The notes beneath the pieces are model-generated. The model did no database searches. It was not told where the DNA came from and saw only the letters and a list, made by a program, of their open reading frames with translations. From positions 1 through 17,399 of the forward strand of contig JBAQYM010000082.1 in assembly GCA_049300095.1 (NCBI GenBank): a stretch of 17,399 nt of DNA, given 5' to 3'. Source of the DNA: SbD1 sp049300095. GTDB lineage: Bacteria > Desulfobacterota > Syntrophobacteria > Syntrophobacterales > Syntrophobacteraceae. Position numbers and translations under genes: made by a program. Of the stretch, positions 1 through 7,745 are shown in pieces. The stretch's first letter is position 1, and the number at the start of each line of letters is the position of its first letter.

Positions 1-126
1 ATCAAGTCTATCACTTGCTTGGATACTTGGTTCCGAACAACCGTCGATGTCTTCATGCTCAATGCCTCCATGGTTAAGACCATGAGACATTATAAACGGT
101 ATTTTAGTATTTTCCAAGTCCCTTAG
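1..126 (+). CDS. Partial C-terminal end of an unidentified ORF
   Basis: Frame 1 is open from the window edge to a TAG at 124-126, giving 41 residues that end in YKRYFSIFQVP. The other two plus frames meet stops earlier. The GTG start of the next gene lies 8 bases downstream, which fits a short operon. The piece is too short to recognise a family, and an open frame of this length can occur by chance, so its reality is uncertain. Confidence 0.35.
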   Translation: MKSITCLDTWFRTTVDVFMLNASMVKTMRHYKRYFSIFQVP

Positions 127-134
127 GCGCGCTC

Positions 135-794
135 GTGACTTGGTCATTCGTCCGGTGGCGCATTCATTTTGGCATTCTAACTGCTATCGGTGGTATGGTT
201 CTCATCGTTGGAAAATTCGGCTGGGCGAGTTGGTTTGACTCATTTTTGCAACCCGTTGTGACCTACTTCGTCATCTGGCTAGGAATCCTCACCTTCGTCG
301 TTGCTCCAGCGTGCTTATGGCATGAGCAGGACGAGAAACTATGCCCTGCCATCGCCTTTATTGAACATGAGGACAATAATAAAGTGTATCCCCCCGGTTA
401 CCGACATATGCGTGTAACAGTGGAAAATCGCGGTGCTGTTCTCCTAAATGATGTCCAAGTCAAGCTGATGGACGTCGAGCCCCGCCCCGCTGATTTCATT
501 ACGCTTAATGTCCCATTGTCGCTCATGCATAAGCGAAATGAATCTCAGTTCTCGCTACAACCCTGGGCGCAGCAAACGGTTGATCTTCTTTGGTTGAACA
601 TCAGGTCTCCACTAATCGACCACACCAGCGACGACTGCGCCAACTTAGATCACGTGGTGAACACTGTCCCCCGTAAGCTTCCGTTCGACAGGTATCGGTT
701 CAAGTTGATTGTCTCGGCAAATGAGACACTTCCCAAGGAGCAATGGTTTAATGTTGAGGTAAACCGGGAGGGACGGATAATACTTGAAGGGTAG
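135..794 (+). CDS. Hypothetical membrane protein with two N-terminal helices
   Basis: This 219-residue protein is not recognised. Two hydrophobic segments are visible, at about residues 11-28 and 41-62, followed by a soluble domain of about 150 residues. The stretch at residues 90-115 (RVTVENRGAVLLNDVQVKL) looks beta-rich, like an Ig-fold or CARD-type module, so a membrane-anchored soluble domain is likely; which side of the membrane it faces is not clear. The start is GTG at 135; stops in the same frame lie just upstream and an AGG sits 7 bases before it, a weak ribosome site. GC and codon use are lower than in the genes after position 2400, which suggests accessory or acquired DNA. No function is proposed. 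Confidence 0.6.
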   Translation: MTWSFVRWRIHFGILTAIGGMVLIVGKFGWASWFDSFLQPVVTYFVIWLGILTFVVAPACLWHEQDEKLCPAIAFIEHEDNNKVYPPGYRHMRVTVENRGAVLLNDVQVKLMDVEPRPADFITLNVPLSLMHKRNESQFSLQPWAQQTVDLLWLNIRSPLIDHTSDDCANLDHVVNTVPRKLPFDRYRFKLIVSANETLPKEQWFNVEVNREGRIILEG

Positions 795-836
795 GTGCGA
801 AAGGTGCTATCCGCCTTACTGGTCAAGCTTATCTCT

Positions 837-862
837 CGTTCCCACATGGGAGCGTGGGAACG
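837..862. repeat. GTTCCCA palindromic repeat, copy 1
   Basis: A near-perfect 26-bp palindrome with arms CGTTCCCACA and CGTGGGAACG, differing at one position. It is the first of five related copies in the window (also 1515-1540, 1656-1681, 12740-12765 and 12812-12837). It sits just before the ribosome site of the exported-protein gene. Such REP-like elements occur between genes in many proteobacteria. Confidence 0.75.
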
Positions 863-888
863 TGGAACAATCAACACGGGGAGGATGT

Positions 889-1365
889 ATGAAGTGGGTA
901 CTCGTTTCTGTCATGGTGGTCTGCGTCGCTGTCCCGATGCTTGCCAATGCAGTAGATCAAAAGGAGACATCTCAAGCATCTCAGAGTAGGATCGAAGCAG
1001 GCAAAATTCTGCACATCCAAATTCTCGACCGGCATCCTCAAATAGATAAGTTCTACCGTCGGCCACTTCTACATGCAGGTTTAACGGACAAACCTTTGGC
1101 CGTTATTTGCCTTCCCGTGAGTGATTGGCAAACCCTGACCGAAAGTGAACGCGCTTCAATTTGCGCATATGCAGCGAATCTCGTTGCAGCAGTAAAGGCA
1201 AAACCGTTCCAATATACCCAAATGCCACCAACTGCACCAGCGGCCTCGACTTTGAGGGGCAAAGTGGCAAAGATGACGAATGACAGTTACGGAATTCTGG
1301 CAGGTCGAATTAGTGAAGATGGACGCGATATCCTATCTGATGAAGTAGTTCGCTGCGGCAATTAA
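889..1365 (+). CDS. Small exported protein of unknown function
   Basis: The protein has 158 residues from ATG 889. This start is preferred to the upstream in-frame ATG at 784 because GGGGAGG lies a few bases before it and because the product then begins with a clear signal peptide: MKW, a hydrophobic run to about residue 18, and a likely signal peptidase I site after ANA (about residue 22). The longer reading would run through the palindromic repeat at 837-862. The mature part is about 135 residues with Cys in VICLPV and ICAYAAN. It is probably periplasmic or secreted. I do not recognise the family. A possible weak terminator follows at 1471-1502. Confidence 0.6.
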   Translation: MKWVLVSVMVVCVAVPMLANAVDQKETSQASQSRIEAGKILHIQILDRHPQIDKFYRRPLLHAGLTDKPLAVICLPVSDWQTLTESERASICAYAANLVAAVKAKPFQYTQMPPTAPAASTLRGKVAKMTNDSYGILAGRISEDGRDILSDEVVRCGN

Positions 1366-1470
1366 TTGCCAAACAGAGGGATGGGGGGTTGGCGGGTGGC
1401 TTGGATACTCGCTTTCCGGGCGCGGAGCACAAGAGGTAGGGCGGTAGGACTGCCGGGAGCAGGGGAGGAC

Positions 1471-1502
1471 GCAAACAGTGCACAAAGTTGTTTGCACTTT
1501 TT
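1471..1502 (+). terminator. Possible weak rho-independent terminator
   Basis: GCAAACA at 1471-1477 pairs with TGTTTGC at 1489-1495 across an 11-nt loop, and TTTTT follows at 1498-1502. The stem is only 7 bp and not GC-rich. It lies about 105 bp after the exported-protein gene, so this is a tentative call. Confidence 0.3.
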
Positions 1503-1514
1503 CTCTCGTTCTCT

Positions 1515-1540
1515 CGTTCCCATGCTCCCGCGTGGGAATG
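1515..1540. repeat. GTTCCCA palindromic repeat, copy 2
   Basis: The arms CGTTCCCATG and CGTGGGAATG surround a CTCCCG centre. The sequence is identical over 26 bp to copy 4 at 12740-12765, more than 11 kb away. Confidence 0.75.
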
Positions 1541-1655
1541 CGGACTGGAGTGGGAAACGGGAAAATCTCGCCATGAACATGCCTAAAGCGATCGTTGGAA
1601 ATTATTTGGGTTGAATGTTTGTTGGAAATTCGCAGACAGTGGTAATGAGGATATG

Positions 1656-1681
1656 CGTTCCCACGCAGGAGCGTTGGAACG
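1656..1681. repeat. GTTCCCA palindromic repeat, copy 3
   Basis: A degenerate copy with arms CGTTCCCACG and CGTTGGAACG. It lies 70 bp before the extended -10 promoter of the toxin-antitoxin pair. Confidence 0.65.
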
Positions 1682-1748
1682 GGGGAAAGAACTCTGCCCG
1701 CCCTTGACCAGATGGGGCGAAACCGCTTCGCTCCTTGCTGCCTTTTTG

Positions 1749-1757
1749 TGCTAGAAT
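1749..1757 (+). promoter_or_regulatory. Extended -10 promoter of the toxin-antitoxin pair
   Basis: TGC directly before TAGAAT matches an extended -10 element (TGnTATAAT, one mismatch). No good -35 lies at the usual distance. A start near 1764 would leave a leader of only about 17 nt, which includes the ribosome site AAAGGAG (1766-1772) before ATG 1781. Pairs of this type are usually autorepressed, so an operator may overlap here, but none is evident. Confidence 0.4.
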
Positions 1758-1780
1758 TCAGCAAGAAAGGAGTGTTTAGC

Positions 1781-2011
1781 ATGTCATCAAGAAGCACACA
1801 GGTTCTTAAAGAGGCGTTAACGCTTCCTCCCGCTGAACGTGCGGAAATCGCAGAGCGTCTGCTGTCGAGCCTGGACGCACCATCTCAAAAGGAAATAGAT
1901 GAGTTGTGGGGGAAAGAGGCAGAGGATCGCCTGGATGCATTTGATCGCGGCGAAATTAAGGCCGTTCCCGCCAAACAGGTTTTTGAGCGGGTGGACAAGA
2001 AGCCCCGATGA
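1781..2011 (+). CDS. Type II antitoxin, addiction-module family
   Basis: A 76-residue protein of the short addiction-module antitoxin type (Pfam Unstab_antitox-like). The LTLPPAERAEIAERLLSSL segment followed by an acidic IDELWGKEAEDRLDAFDRGEIKA segment is the family signature. Such proteins bind and neutralise the partner ParE/RelE toxin and usually repress their own promoter. ATG 1781 is chosen because AAAGGAG lies just upstream; the longer reading from 1712 would run through the promoter. The stop overlaps the toxin start as ATGA at 2008-2011, so the two are translationally coupled, antitoxin first as usual. This is a family call; the exact subfamily is uncertain. Confidence 0.85.
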   Translation: MSSRSTQVLKEALTLPPAERAEIAERLLSSLDAPSQKEIDELWGKEAEDRLDAFDRGEIKAVPAKQVFERVDKKPR

Positions 2012-2313
2012 ACGTCCAGTTCCTTGAACCGGCACAAGCAGAGTTCACCGAGGCCGTCAACTACTATAATGCCCAAACTGAAGGACTTGGCATCGAGTTC
2101 TCCGATGAGGTCCAGGCGGCAATCGTCAGAATCATTGAATACCCCGAAGCTTGGTCCCCGGTTTCAAAGAGAACGAGGCGCTGCCGGACGAAGCGCTTTC
2201 CATATGGCATCATCTATCAGGTCAGGGGCAATACCCTACTCATCATTGCCGTAATGCATCTTCATCGTCAGCCCCAATCCTGGATGACACGCATTCCCAA
2301 GCGGCAGCAGTAA
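2008..2313 (+). CDS. ParE/RelE-family toxin
   Basis: A 101-residue protein of the ParE/RelE toxin fold. The N-terminal half has the usual two-helix pattern (AQAEFTEAVNYYNAQTEGLG, then FSDEVQAAIVRIIEYP). The C-terminal beta sheet carries RTRRCRTKRFPYGIIYQV and IIAVMHLHRQPQSW, which match the conserved R/K, FPY.I.Y and AV.H..R.P..W blocks of the family. ParE members poison DNA gyrase, whereas RelE members cleave mRNA at the ribosome; the sequence alone does not settle which. Length is normal and no frameshift is seen, so the pair is probably intact. It overlaps the antitoxin by 4 bp. Confidence 0.85.
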   Translation: MNVQFLEPAQAEFTEAVNYYNAQTEGLGIEFSDEVQAAIVRIIEYPEAWSPVSKRTRRCRTKRFPYGIIYQVRGNTLLIIAVMHLHRQPQSWMTRIPKRQQ

Positions 2314-2424
2314 CGTATCTTGGGCTCCGCCCCCGGATAACAAGGTATCCTGCCCACCCTACACGACTATTTCCCAAGCATTACCCGAGCCATGTATCCC
2401 CCGGGGCTTTCTTAAACGCCTTCA

Positions 2425-3534
2425 TCACAGTTGAAAGATGGCGAGACAAATCTGCAGGAGGACGCCAAGGCTATTGTCTGCATTTGCCGTTGCCGCTATC
2501 ATAAGGTCCTTTTCCGGCAGATAGGCGAAATAGGCGTTGAAACCGGAAATCCCACCCGTCTTTCCCGGTACCGGTAAACCTCCGAATTTCAATATCTCAA
2601 GGCAATAGCCAAAGGTCATTCCGGTTTCAGGGGCGCTGTATTCCTGGCCATTGTTCAAACGTGCCGGGGCAAACATGGCATCGATGCTCGCCTGTTTGAG
2701 AAGCGCGCCCGGGTGGAAAACTTTCTTCAGTTTGACGAGATCCGACGGAGTGGAAAGTATACCCCCACTTGCATAAGGGCCGACCAGGCTGGCATAGGCG
2801 GCATTTTGCACGGTCCCCGTGGAAGCGTCCGGTTTGTAGCCCGCCACCCGTTTGGGCGCCAGTTCGGAGTTGCCGCCAAGGCGGGTGTGAGTCATTCCCA
2901 GGGGCTTAATAATGCGCTCGGAGATAAAATCCCCGTAGGATGTCCCGGAGGTCTTCTCGATTACCACTCCGAGCAGCATGCAGCCGGAGTTGCTGTATTG
3001 GGCTTTTTCTCCGGGGTTGAAGTCGAGGGGCAGGGATTGAAGCATTTTTACCACTTCCCCGGGCTGCCAGTCCTTTGCCTGGTTCGAACAGAAGGGCTCG
3101 ACGGTCAAAATTTCCTTGATCCCCGAGGTGTGCTGGAGCAGGTGCTTTAGGGTGATTTCATCACCTCTTGCAAAATCCGGGAAATACTTCGAAACCTTGT
3201 CCTCGACGCTCAGCCTGCCCTCTTCCTGGAGCAGCAGAATGCCAAGGGCGGTAAACGTCTTGGTGAGCGAGCCAATCTCGAATATTGAGTCCGGCGTTGT
3301 CGGCGCCTGGTGTTCGAGGTTTGCAAATCCGTATGCCCTTTCAATTACATTGCCGTCGCCCGTGGAGATGGATACCGACAGGCCCGGTATCTTCGCTTTA
3401 TCCATCAGCGGCTTGACAATGCCGTCCACCGCCTCGGCGGTGATCGCACGGCAAACCGATACATGGACCAGGACCACAGCCAATGCGATCAATGTTCCAC
3501 AAACAGCTCTACGTTTTGCGCTCCAGCCTGCCAT
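2425..3534 (-). CDS. Exported serine hydrolase, class C beta-lactamase fold
   Basis: A 369-residue protein of the serine beta-lactamase / DD-peptidase-like family. The catalytic SxxK is SLTK at residues 89-92, the second motif is YSN at 180-182 and the third is KTGG at 325-328. A signal peptide covers about residues 1-30, so it acts outside the cytoplasm. Members include esterases, D-amino-acid peptidases and peptidoglycan-linked hydrolases; the substrate cannot be told here. ATG 3534 is preferred to the TTG one codon earlier because GGGAG lies 7 bases before it. The gene is 59 bp downstream of hdrA on the same strand and could be read from the same transcript, but no functional link is evident. 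It faces the toxin gene tail to tail across a 111-bp gap. Confidence 0.85.
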   Translation of the reverse strand: MAGWSAKRRAVCGTLIALAVVLVHVSVCRAITAEAVDGIVKPLMDKAKIPGLSVSISTGDGNVIERAYGFANLEHQAPTTPDSIFEIGSLTKTFTALGILLLQEEGRLSVEDKVSKYFPDFARGDEITLKHLLQHTSGIKEILTVEPFCSNQAKDWQPGEVVKMLQSLPLDFNPGEKAQYSNSGCMLLGVVIEKTSGTSYGDFISERIIKPLGMTHTRLGGNSELAPKRVAGYKPDASTGTVQNAAYASLVGPYASGGILSTPSDLVKLKKVFHPGALLKQASIDAMFAPARLNNGQEYSAPETGMTFGYCLEILKFGGLPVPGKTGGISGFNAYFAYLPEKDLMIAATANADNSLGVLLQICLAIFQL

Positions 3535-3593
3535 CAATCATCTCCCGTGTCCATGCTTCCGCCTGTGTTTGGGTGCTTCAACGGCGTCGAGGG

Positions 3594-6023
3594 CTACTTC
3601 CCGCCGTTATCCGGTTTCTCCGTAAGTATCCGCACTGTCTCCGCTATTTCCTCGGGAGTTACCTTGCGGCGCATTTTTTCGAGGCTGGCCATGACTTTTG
3701 CGAAGCGGACGCCTTCGGCGGCGCTTATCCACTCCAACTGTAGCCTTTCGGGGCGGAGGCCGAGCTTTGACATCTTTTTGCGGACTTTTTCGATCCGTTT
3801 TTCAGTCCAGTGGTTTGCGTTGATGTAGTGGCAGTCGCCGATGTGGCAGCCGCTGACAAGCACTATGGGCGCGCCCTGTGCGAAGCCTTGCCAGATGAAG
3901 GATTCGTCCACGCGGCCCGAGCACATGGTCCGGATCATGCGAACGTTTGGCGGGTACTGGAGGCGTGATACCCCGGCGTAGTCGGCCCCGGCATACGAGC
4001 ACCAGTTGCAGGCAAACGCGAGAATTTTCGAGGCGGGGTCCTCGGATAGCAGCGCGTCCACCTGGCTCGATATCTGCTCGTCGGTATAGTGGTTCATGAG
4101 GATTGCGTCAAAGGGGCATTCGGCGGCGCAGGCGCCGCATCCGGAGCAGGCCGCCGGGTTGACCCGGGCCGGGATTTTCCGCTTGGCGTCGGCCGTGATC
4201 GCGCCGTAGGGGCAGACTTCGACGCATTTTCCGCAGGCCTTGCACGCATCGGCTGCGACTTCGGCCGTGACGGGATCGGTGAGGATTTCCCCCTTGTGCA
4301 TGAGCCGTATGGCGCGGGCGGCGGCGGCGGAACCCTGGGTGACGGATTCCTTGATGTCCTTGGGGCCTTCCGCGCACCCGGCGTAGTAGACGCCGCGCGT
4401 TGCCGCGTCAACCGGCTGGAGCTTCGGGTGCGCTTCGAGGAAAAATCCGTCCGGGCTGAGTTGCAGCCCGAGGATTTCCTGGAGCTTCTTGGTCGTTTTC
4501 GACGGCTTCACGCCGACGGCCAGCACGAGCATATCGAGGTCGTGAAAGGCGATTTTGCCGGTCGCGGTGTTTTCCACGGCAACCCGGATGCCGCCGTTTC
4601 CGTCTTCCATGACGGTGCCGGGAAGGCCCCGGATGTACTGGACCCCGAGGGCGCGGCTCTTCCTGTAGAGGTCCTCGAACCCCTTCCCGAAGGCCCGGAT
4701 GTCGATGTAGAAAACCTTTATCCGCATGTCGGGATGGTGTTCCTTGAGGACCAGCGTGCTTTTGATCGTGTTCATGCAGCAGATGTTCGAGCAGTAGGCG
4801 CCGCCCTTCCTCGCCGAGCGCGACCCGACGCACTGGACGAACCCGACCGATTTCGGGACCTGCCGGTCCGAGGGCCTTATCAGCTCGCCCTTCGACGGCC
4901 CGCCCGCGCTCACCAACCGCTCGAACTCGGTGCTGCTGAGGACGTTTTCAAAGCGCGTGTAGCCGTATTCGTCAAGCTCGGTCGGGTCGTAGGGTTCGAG
5001 CCCCGTTGCGACGACGATGCTCCCGACCCTTTCCACCACTTCCTCGTCGGACATGTGGAAGTTGATGCACTTTTTCTCGCACACCTCGGAGCACTTGGCG
5101 CACACCACCGGGTTGTGGCCGAGGCATTCCTTGATATTTATGACGTAGGCCGAGGGGACCGCCTGGGGAAAGGCCGAGTAGATGGCCTTGCGCGACGAAA
5201 GCCCCGCGTTGAACTCGTCGGGGCGAACGACCGGGCAGACCTTGGCGCACTCGCCGCACGCCGTGCAGTCCTTTTCCGAGACGTAGCGGGCGCGCTTGAG
5301 GATCTTGACGTCGAAATTTCCCACGTAGCCTTTTACGTCGATCACTTCGCTCAGGGTCATGAGCTTGATTCGGGGATGCCGACCGGCATCCGTCATCTTC
5401 GGCCCGAGAATTCAGATCGAGCAGTCCATGGTCGGGAAGGTCTTATCCAGCCTCGCCATCTGGCCGCCGATCGAGGGCTTTTTCTCGACCAGCACGACCT
5501 CGTAGCCGTTATCTGCTAGATCGAGGGCCGTCTGGATTCCCGCGATGCCGCCCCCGATAACGAGCGTCCGCTTTGTCAGGGGGATCGTGTCGCCCTTGAG
5601 AGGTTCGAGCCTTCGCGCCCTCGCCACGGCCATCCGCACGAGGTCGAGCGCTTTGGCGGTGGCGGCTTCCGGCTCGTTCATGTGCACCCAACTGCAATGT
5701 TCCCGAAGGTTCGCCATTTCGAGCAGGTACGGGTTGAGCCCGGCGCTCTCCATCATCTGGCGGAACGTGGGTTCGTGAAGGCGTGGGGAGCAGGACGCGA
5801 TCACCACGCGGTCCAGGCCGTGTTCGGCGATGTCTTCCTTTATGCCCTGCTGGCCGGGCTCCGAGCACGCGTACTGGACGTCTCGCGATACGACAACGTC
5901 GGGCATCTCCGTGCTCTGAGCGGCAACTTTGGGGCAGTCGACGGTCCTCGAAATATTCAGCCCGCAATGGCAAACGTAGACGCCGATTCGGGGGCCTTCG
6001 CCCTGTATTCCGGTTTTTTTCAT
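3594..6023 (-). CDS. hdrA: Selenocysteine HdrA with C-terminal MvhD domain (TGA read through)
   Basis: HdrA is the FAD-carrying electron-bifurcating core of heterodisulfide-reductase-like complexes. Conventional calling gives two ORFs (6023-5412 and 5396-3594), but the frame is the same across a TGA at 5412-5414, giving 809 residues with Sec204. The context is DCSI-Sec-ILGPKMTDAGRHP, where the family normally has DCSxCILxPKM, and a SECIS-like hairpin follows. Domains: N-terminal GVYVCHCG (15-21); FAD motif VIGGGIAG (155-162); ferredoxin insert CTACGECAKVCP (253-264); cluster ligands Cys398, 411, 415 and 416; two 4Fe-4S sites (594-604 and 626-636); MvhD domain from about 665 with CNWC (672-675), CSGR (701) and GCHIGDCHY (725-733). 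ATG 6023 has GAGAA upstream; a TTG at 6044 is possible. The gap from the preceding gene is 25 bp. Cytoplasmic. Confidence 0.88.
5374..5391 (-). promoter_or_regulatory. Putative bacterial SECIS hairpin
   Basis: On the minus strand GGATGCC-GGTC-GGCATCC forms a perfect 7-bp stem with a GGUC loop. The first loop G lies 27 nt after the TGA (5412-5414), inside the usual range for bacterial SECIS elements, and a G at the start of the apical loop is the key SelB-recognition feature. The E. coli fdhF SECIS also has a GGUC loop on a similar stem. The hairpin lies inside the coding frame, as bacterial SECIS elements do. Confidence 0.75.
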
Positions 6024-6048
6024 TTCGCGTTCTCTGGTTTTCAAACGA

Positions 6049-7635
6049 TTATTCCCACTGGATGGTTTTGGCCAGGATCGAGGTAAGGTCCATCATTTCC
6101 ATCCGGATTTCCTCTCCCAGGAGAGGGTCTTCCATGGCGCACTTGAGGTGAATCTGGCATTTCGGGCAGGCGGTGACCAGCAGGTCGCTCCCGGTCTCCT
6201 TTGCCTGGCGCAGGCGCTGCACCTGCATGGCTTTGGAGTAGGAGTCGCAGCCCGTCCAGGCGCAGTTGCCGCAGCAAAGAGAAGAGGGGCCGCGGTCGCG
6301 CATTTCAGTGAAGGCGCGCACCTTGAGGCGCGCCAAGAGATCTCGCGGCGGCTTGGACCCTCCCTCCGAGCGGCTGAGCCGGCAGGGGTCCTGGAAAGTG
6401 ATCTTGCGGTGAAGTTTCGCGAAACCGACCGCGCCCTTGGCGATCTCTTTTTCCGCCAGTTCGAAGATGTGGGTCACCTTGAACCCGGTCTCGACCCCAT
6501 GGGCGGGATAGTCCTTCGAAAAGGCCCGGTAGCACTCGGGACAGGCCGTCACCACCTCTTCGATCCCCATCGAGGAAATGATCTCGACGTTCAGCCGCGC
6601 GAGCTTCAAAAAATTGTCGCGGTCGCCCGACCAGAGCAGGTCGTGGCCGCAGCACCTCTCGTTTGGCAAAATAGCGGGGTTGATGTCGAAAAAGTTGAGC
6701 AGCCTCAGGGCGTCGGCCAGGATATCGGTGGTCCTGATTCCGAGATGATTGCGGAAGAAGGTGTCAAAGTAGGGGGCGCACCCTCCGAAAAAAAGCACCT
6801 TGCTCTCGGGGTCCGTGTGAATATCCTGGGGGAGCCACTTCCAGTGCTCGACCGGAAGTCCGGGGGAGGCCATCGTTCGCATGAGTGACTGGAAAAATCC
6901 TTCGTGGGCCTCGAACCGGCCGGTTGAGGGACCTTTCTGCGCGTTTCGCATGTCCTTAATAAATTCCGGGAAACCGACCGCGGACGGGCAGCGGTCGTAG
7001 CACAGGCCGCAGGTGAGGCACGACCAGATGTCTTCCTTGACGGCGGTGGATTCGAGTTCTCCGGCGACGATGGCGTTGGCGATGGCCCTCGGGGAAAACG
7101 GTTTTCCCGACAGGGCCACGGGGCACGCCGAGGAACACTTGCCGCAGTCCTGGCACGTGTAGATGTTATGGGCCTCCATGATCGAGGCGGCGGCTTCGGG
7201 GGAAAAGGCGCTCTCCTTTTTGCGGTGGACGGCGGCGACGGGGGATTTGCCCAGTTCCGCGATCCTGTTCCGGAACCCGTGAAGGAAATCGAGCAGCGGG
7301 CCGGACTGGTCGGGGTAGAACGCCTCGAACCCGAGGCGCTCGCGGCCGAGTCCGAGAAGATCGAGTATTCCGCGGGTGTCCTCGACGTTTCTTTCGGCGA
7401 CGGCGGTCCCGATCCCGTAGCGGCACGTCCCGGGCTCGCAACCGACGAGGGCGACCCCGTCGGCACCGGTCTCGAAAGCCTTGAACAGGAGCGATTTCGT
7501 TATCCGCCCGCTGCACGGGATCCTCACCATCCGGATTTCGCGGGGCAGGGGCGCGAGGGTGTCCTGGAGATTCTGAAATGCCGCGTGCGGACTCCAGTTG
7601 CACAGAAATAGAATTATTTTAAGGTCGTTTTCCAT
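6049..7635 (-). CDS. MvhD-HdrC-HdrB fusion (HdrD-like) iron-sulfur subunit
   Basis: A 528-residue, probably cytoplasmic protein joining three modules. Residues 1-125 are MvhD-like (LCNWSPHAAF, CSGR at 41-44, GCEPGTCRY at 65-73); the second Cys of the usual CNWC is Ser15. Residues 158-220 carry two 4Fe-4S motifs, CQDCGKCSSACP (161-172) and CLTCGLCYDRCP (206-217), as in HdrC. Residues 280-500 carry two complete CCG domains: Cys286, Cys328-Cys329-Gly and CPEC (365-368); then Cys418, Cys454-Cys455-Gly and CPKC (490-493). In HdrB such domains hold the non-cubane clusters that reduce the disulfide; the true substrate here is unknown. ATG 7635 is chosen because ATGAGAAAA precedes it and the longer reading to 7854 overlaps the upstream gene with non-conserved residues. 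Confidence 0.85.
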   Translation of the reverse strand: MENDLKIILFLCNWSPHAAFQNLQDTLAPLPREIRMVRIPCSGRITKSLLFKAFETGADGVALVGCEPGTCRYGIGTAVAERNVEDTRGILDLLGLGRERLGFEAFYPDQSGPLLDFLHGFRNRIAELGKSPVAAVHRKKESAFSPEAAASIMEAHNIYTCQDCGKCSSACPVALSGKPFSPRAIANAIVAGELESTAVKEDIWSCLTCGLCYDRCPSAVGFPEFIKDMRNAQKGPSTGRFEAHEGFFQSLMRTMASPGLPVEHWKWLPQDIHTDPESKVLFFGGCAPYFDTFFRNHLGIRTTDILADALRLLNFFDINPAILPNERCCGHDLLWSGDRDNFLKLARLNVEIISSMGIEEVVTACPECYRAFSKDYPAHGVETGFKVTHIFELAEKEIAKGAVGFAKLHRKITFQDPCRLSRSEGGSKPPRDLLARLKVRAFTEMRDRGPSSLCCGNCAWTGCDSYSKAMQVQRLRQAKETGSDLLVTACPKCQIHLKCAMEDPLLGEEIRMEMMDLTSILAKTIQWE

Positions 7636-7745
7636 TTTTCTCATCTGTTCGAGACGGATATCGGGTATCGGGTATCGGATGCCGGAGGGCAGCGGAGGTG
7701 CCGCCGATACCCGGCTTCCGACACCTGACACCCGCCACCCGAATC
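7636..7745. repeat. Short-repeat spacer between two hdr genes
   Basis: A 110-bp spacer. TATCGGG is repeated almost three times at 7659-7678, and CCGATACCCGG at 7704-7714 can pair back with it. GACACC/GACACCC words follow. The rest of the operon has overlaps or small gaps, so this spacer stands out; it could be an mRNA processing or structural element or simply a repeat insertion. Confidence 0.45.

Larger units (their letters stand above)
1366..1751. other. Gene-free stretch with repeats
   Basis: About 386 bp separate the exported-protein gene from the toxin-antitoxin promoter. They hold two GTTCCCA palindromes (1515-1540 and 1656-1681) and a weak hairpin followed by a T-run at 1471-1502. Open frames on both strands translate to repeat-derived strings such as PTREHGNE and are not credible genes. 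Confidence 0.6.

Noticed and set aside
1333..1797. Minus-strand frame of 154 residues opposite the toxin-antitoxin promoter
   Set aside because: It contains translated GTTCCCA repeats and overlaps the promoter and start of the antitoxin gene.
5394..5414. Reading the TGA as a true stop or as a frameshift pseudogene
   Set aside because: The frame is the same on both sides, no base is gained or lost, conserved HdrA residues continue directly after it, and a SECIS-like hairpin sits at the expected distance.
4089..5519. Plus-strand frame of 476 residues antisense to hdrA
   Set aside because: It is the complement of a clearly conserved Fe-S flavoprotein gene in high-GC DNA. Its composition (rich in D, G, R, V, A) and lack of domains are those of a shadow frame.
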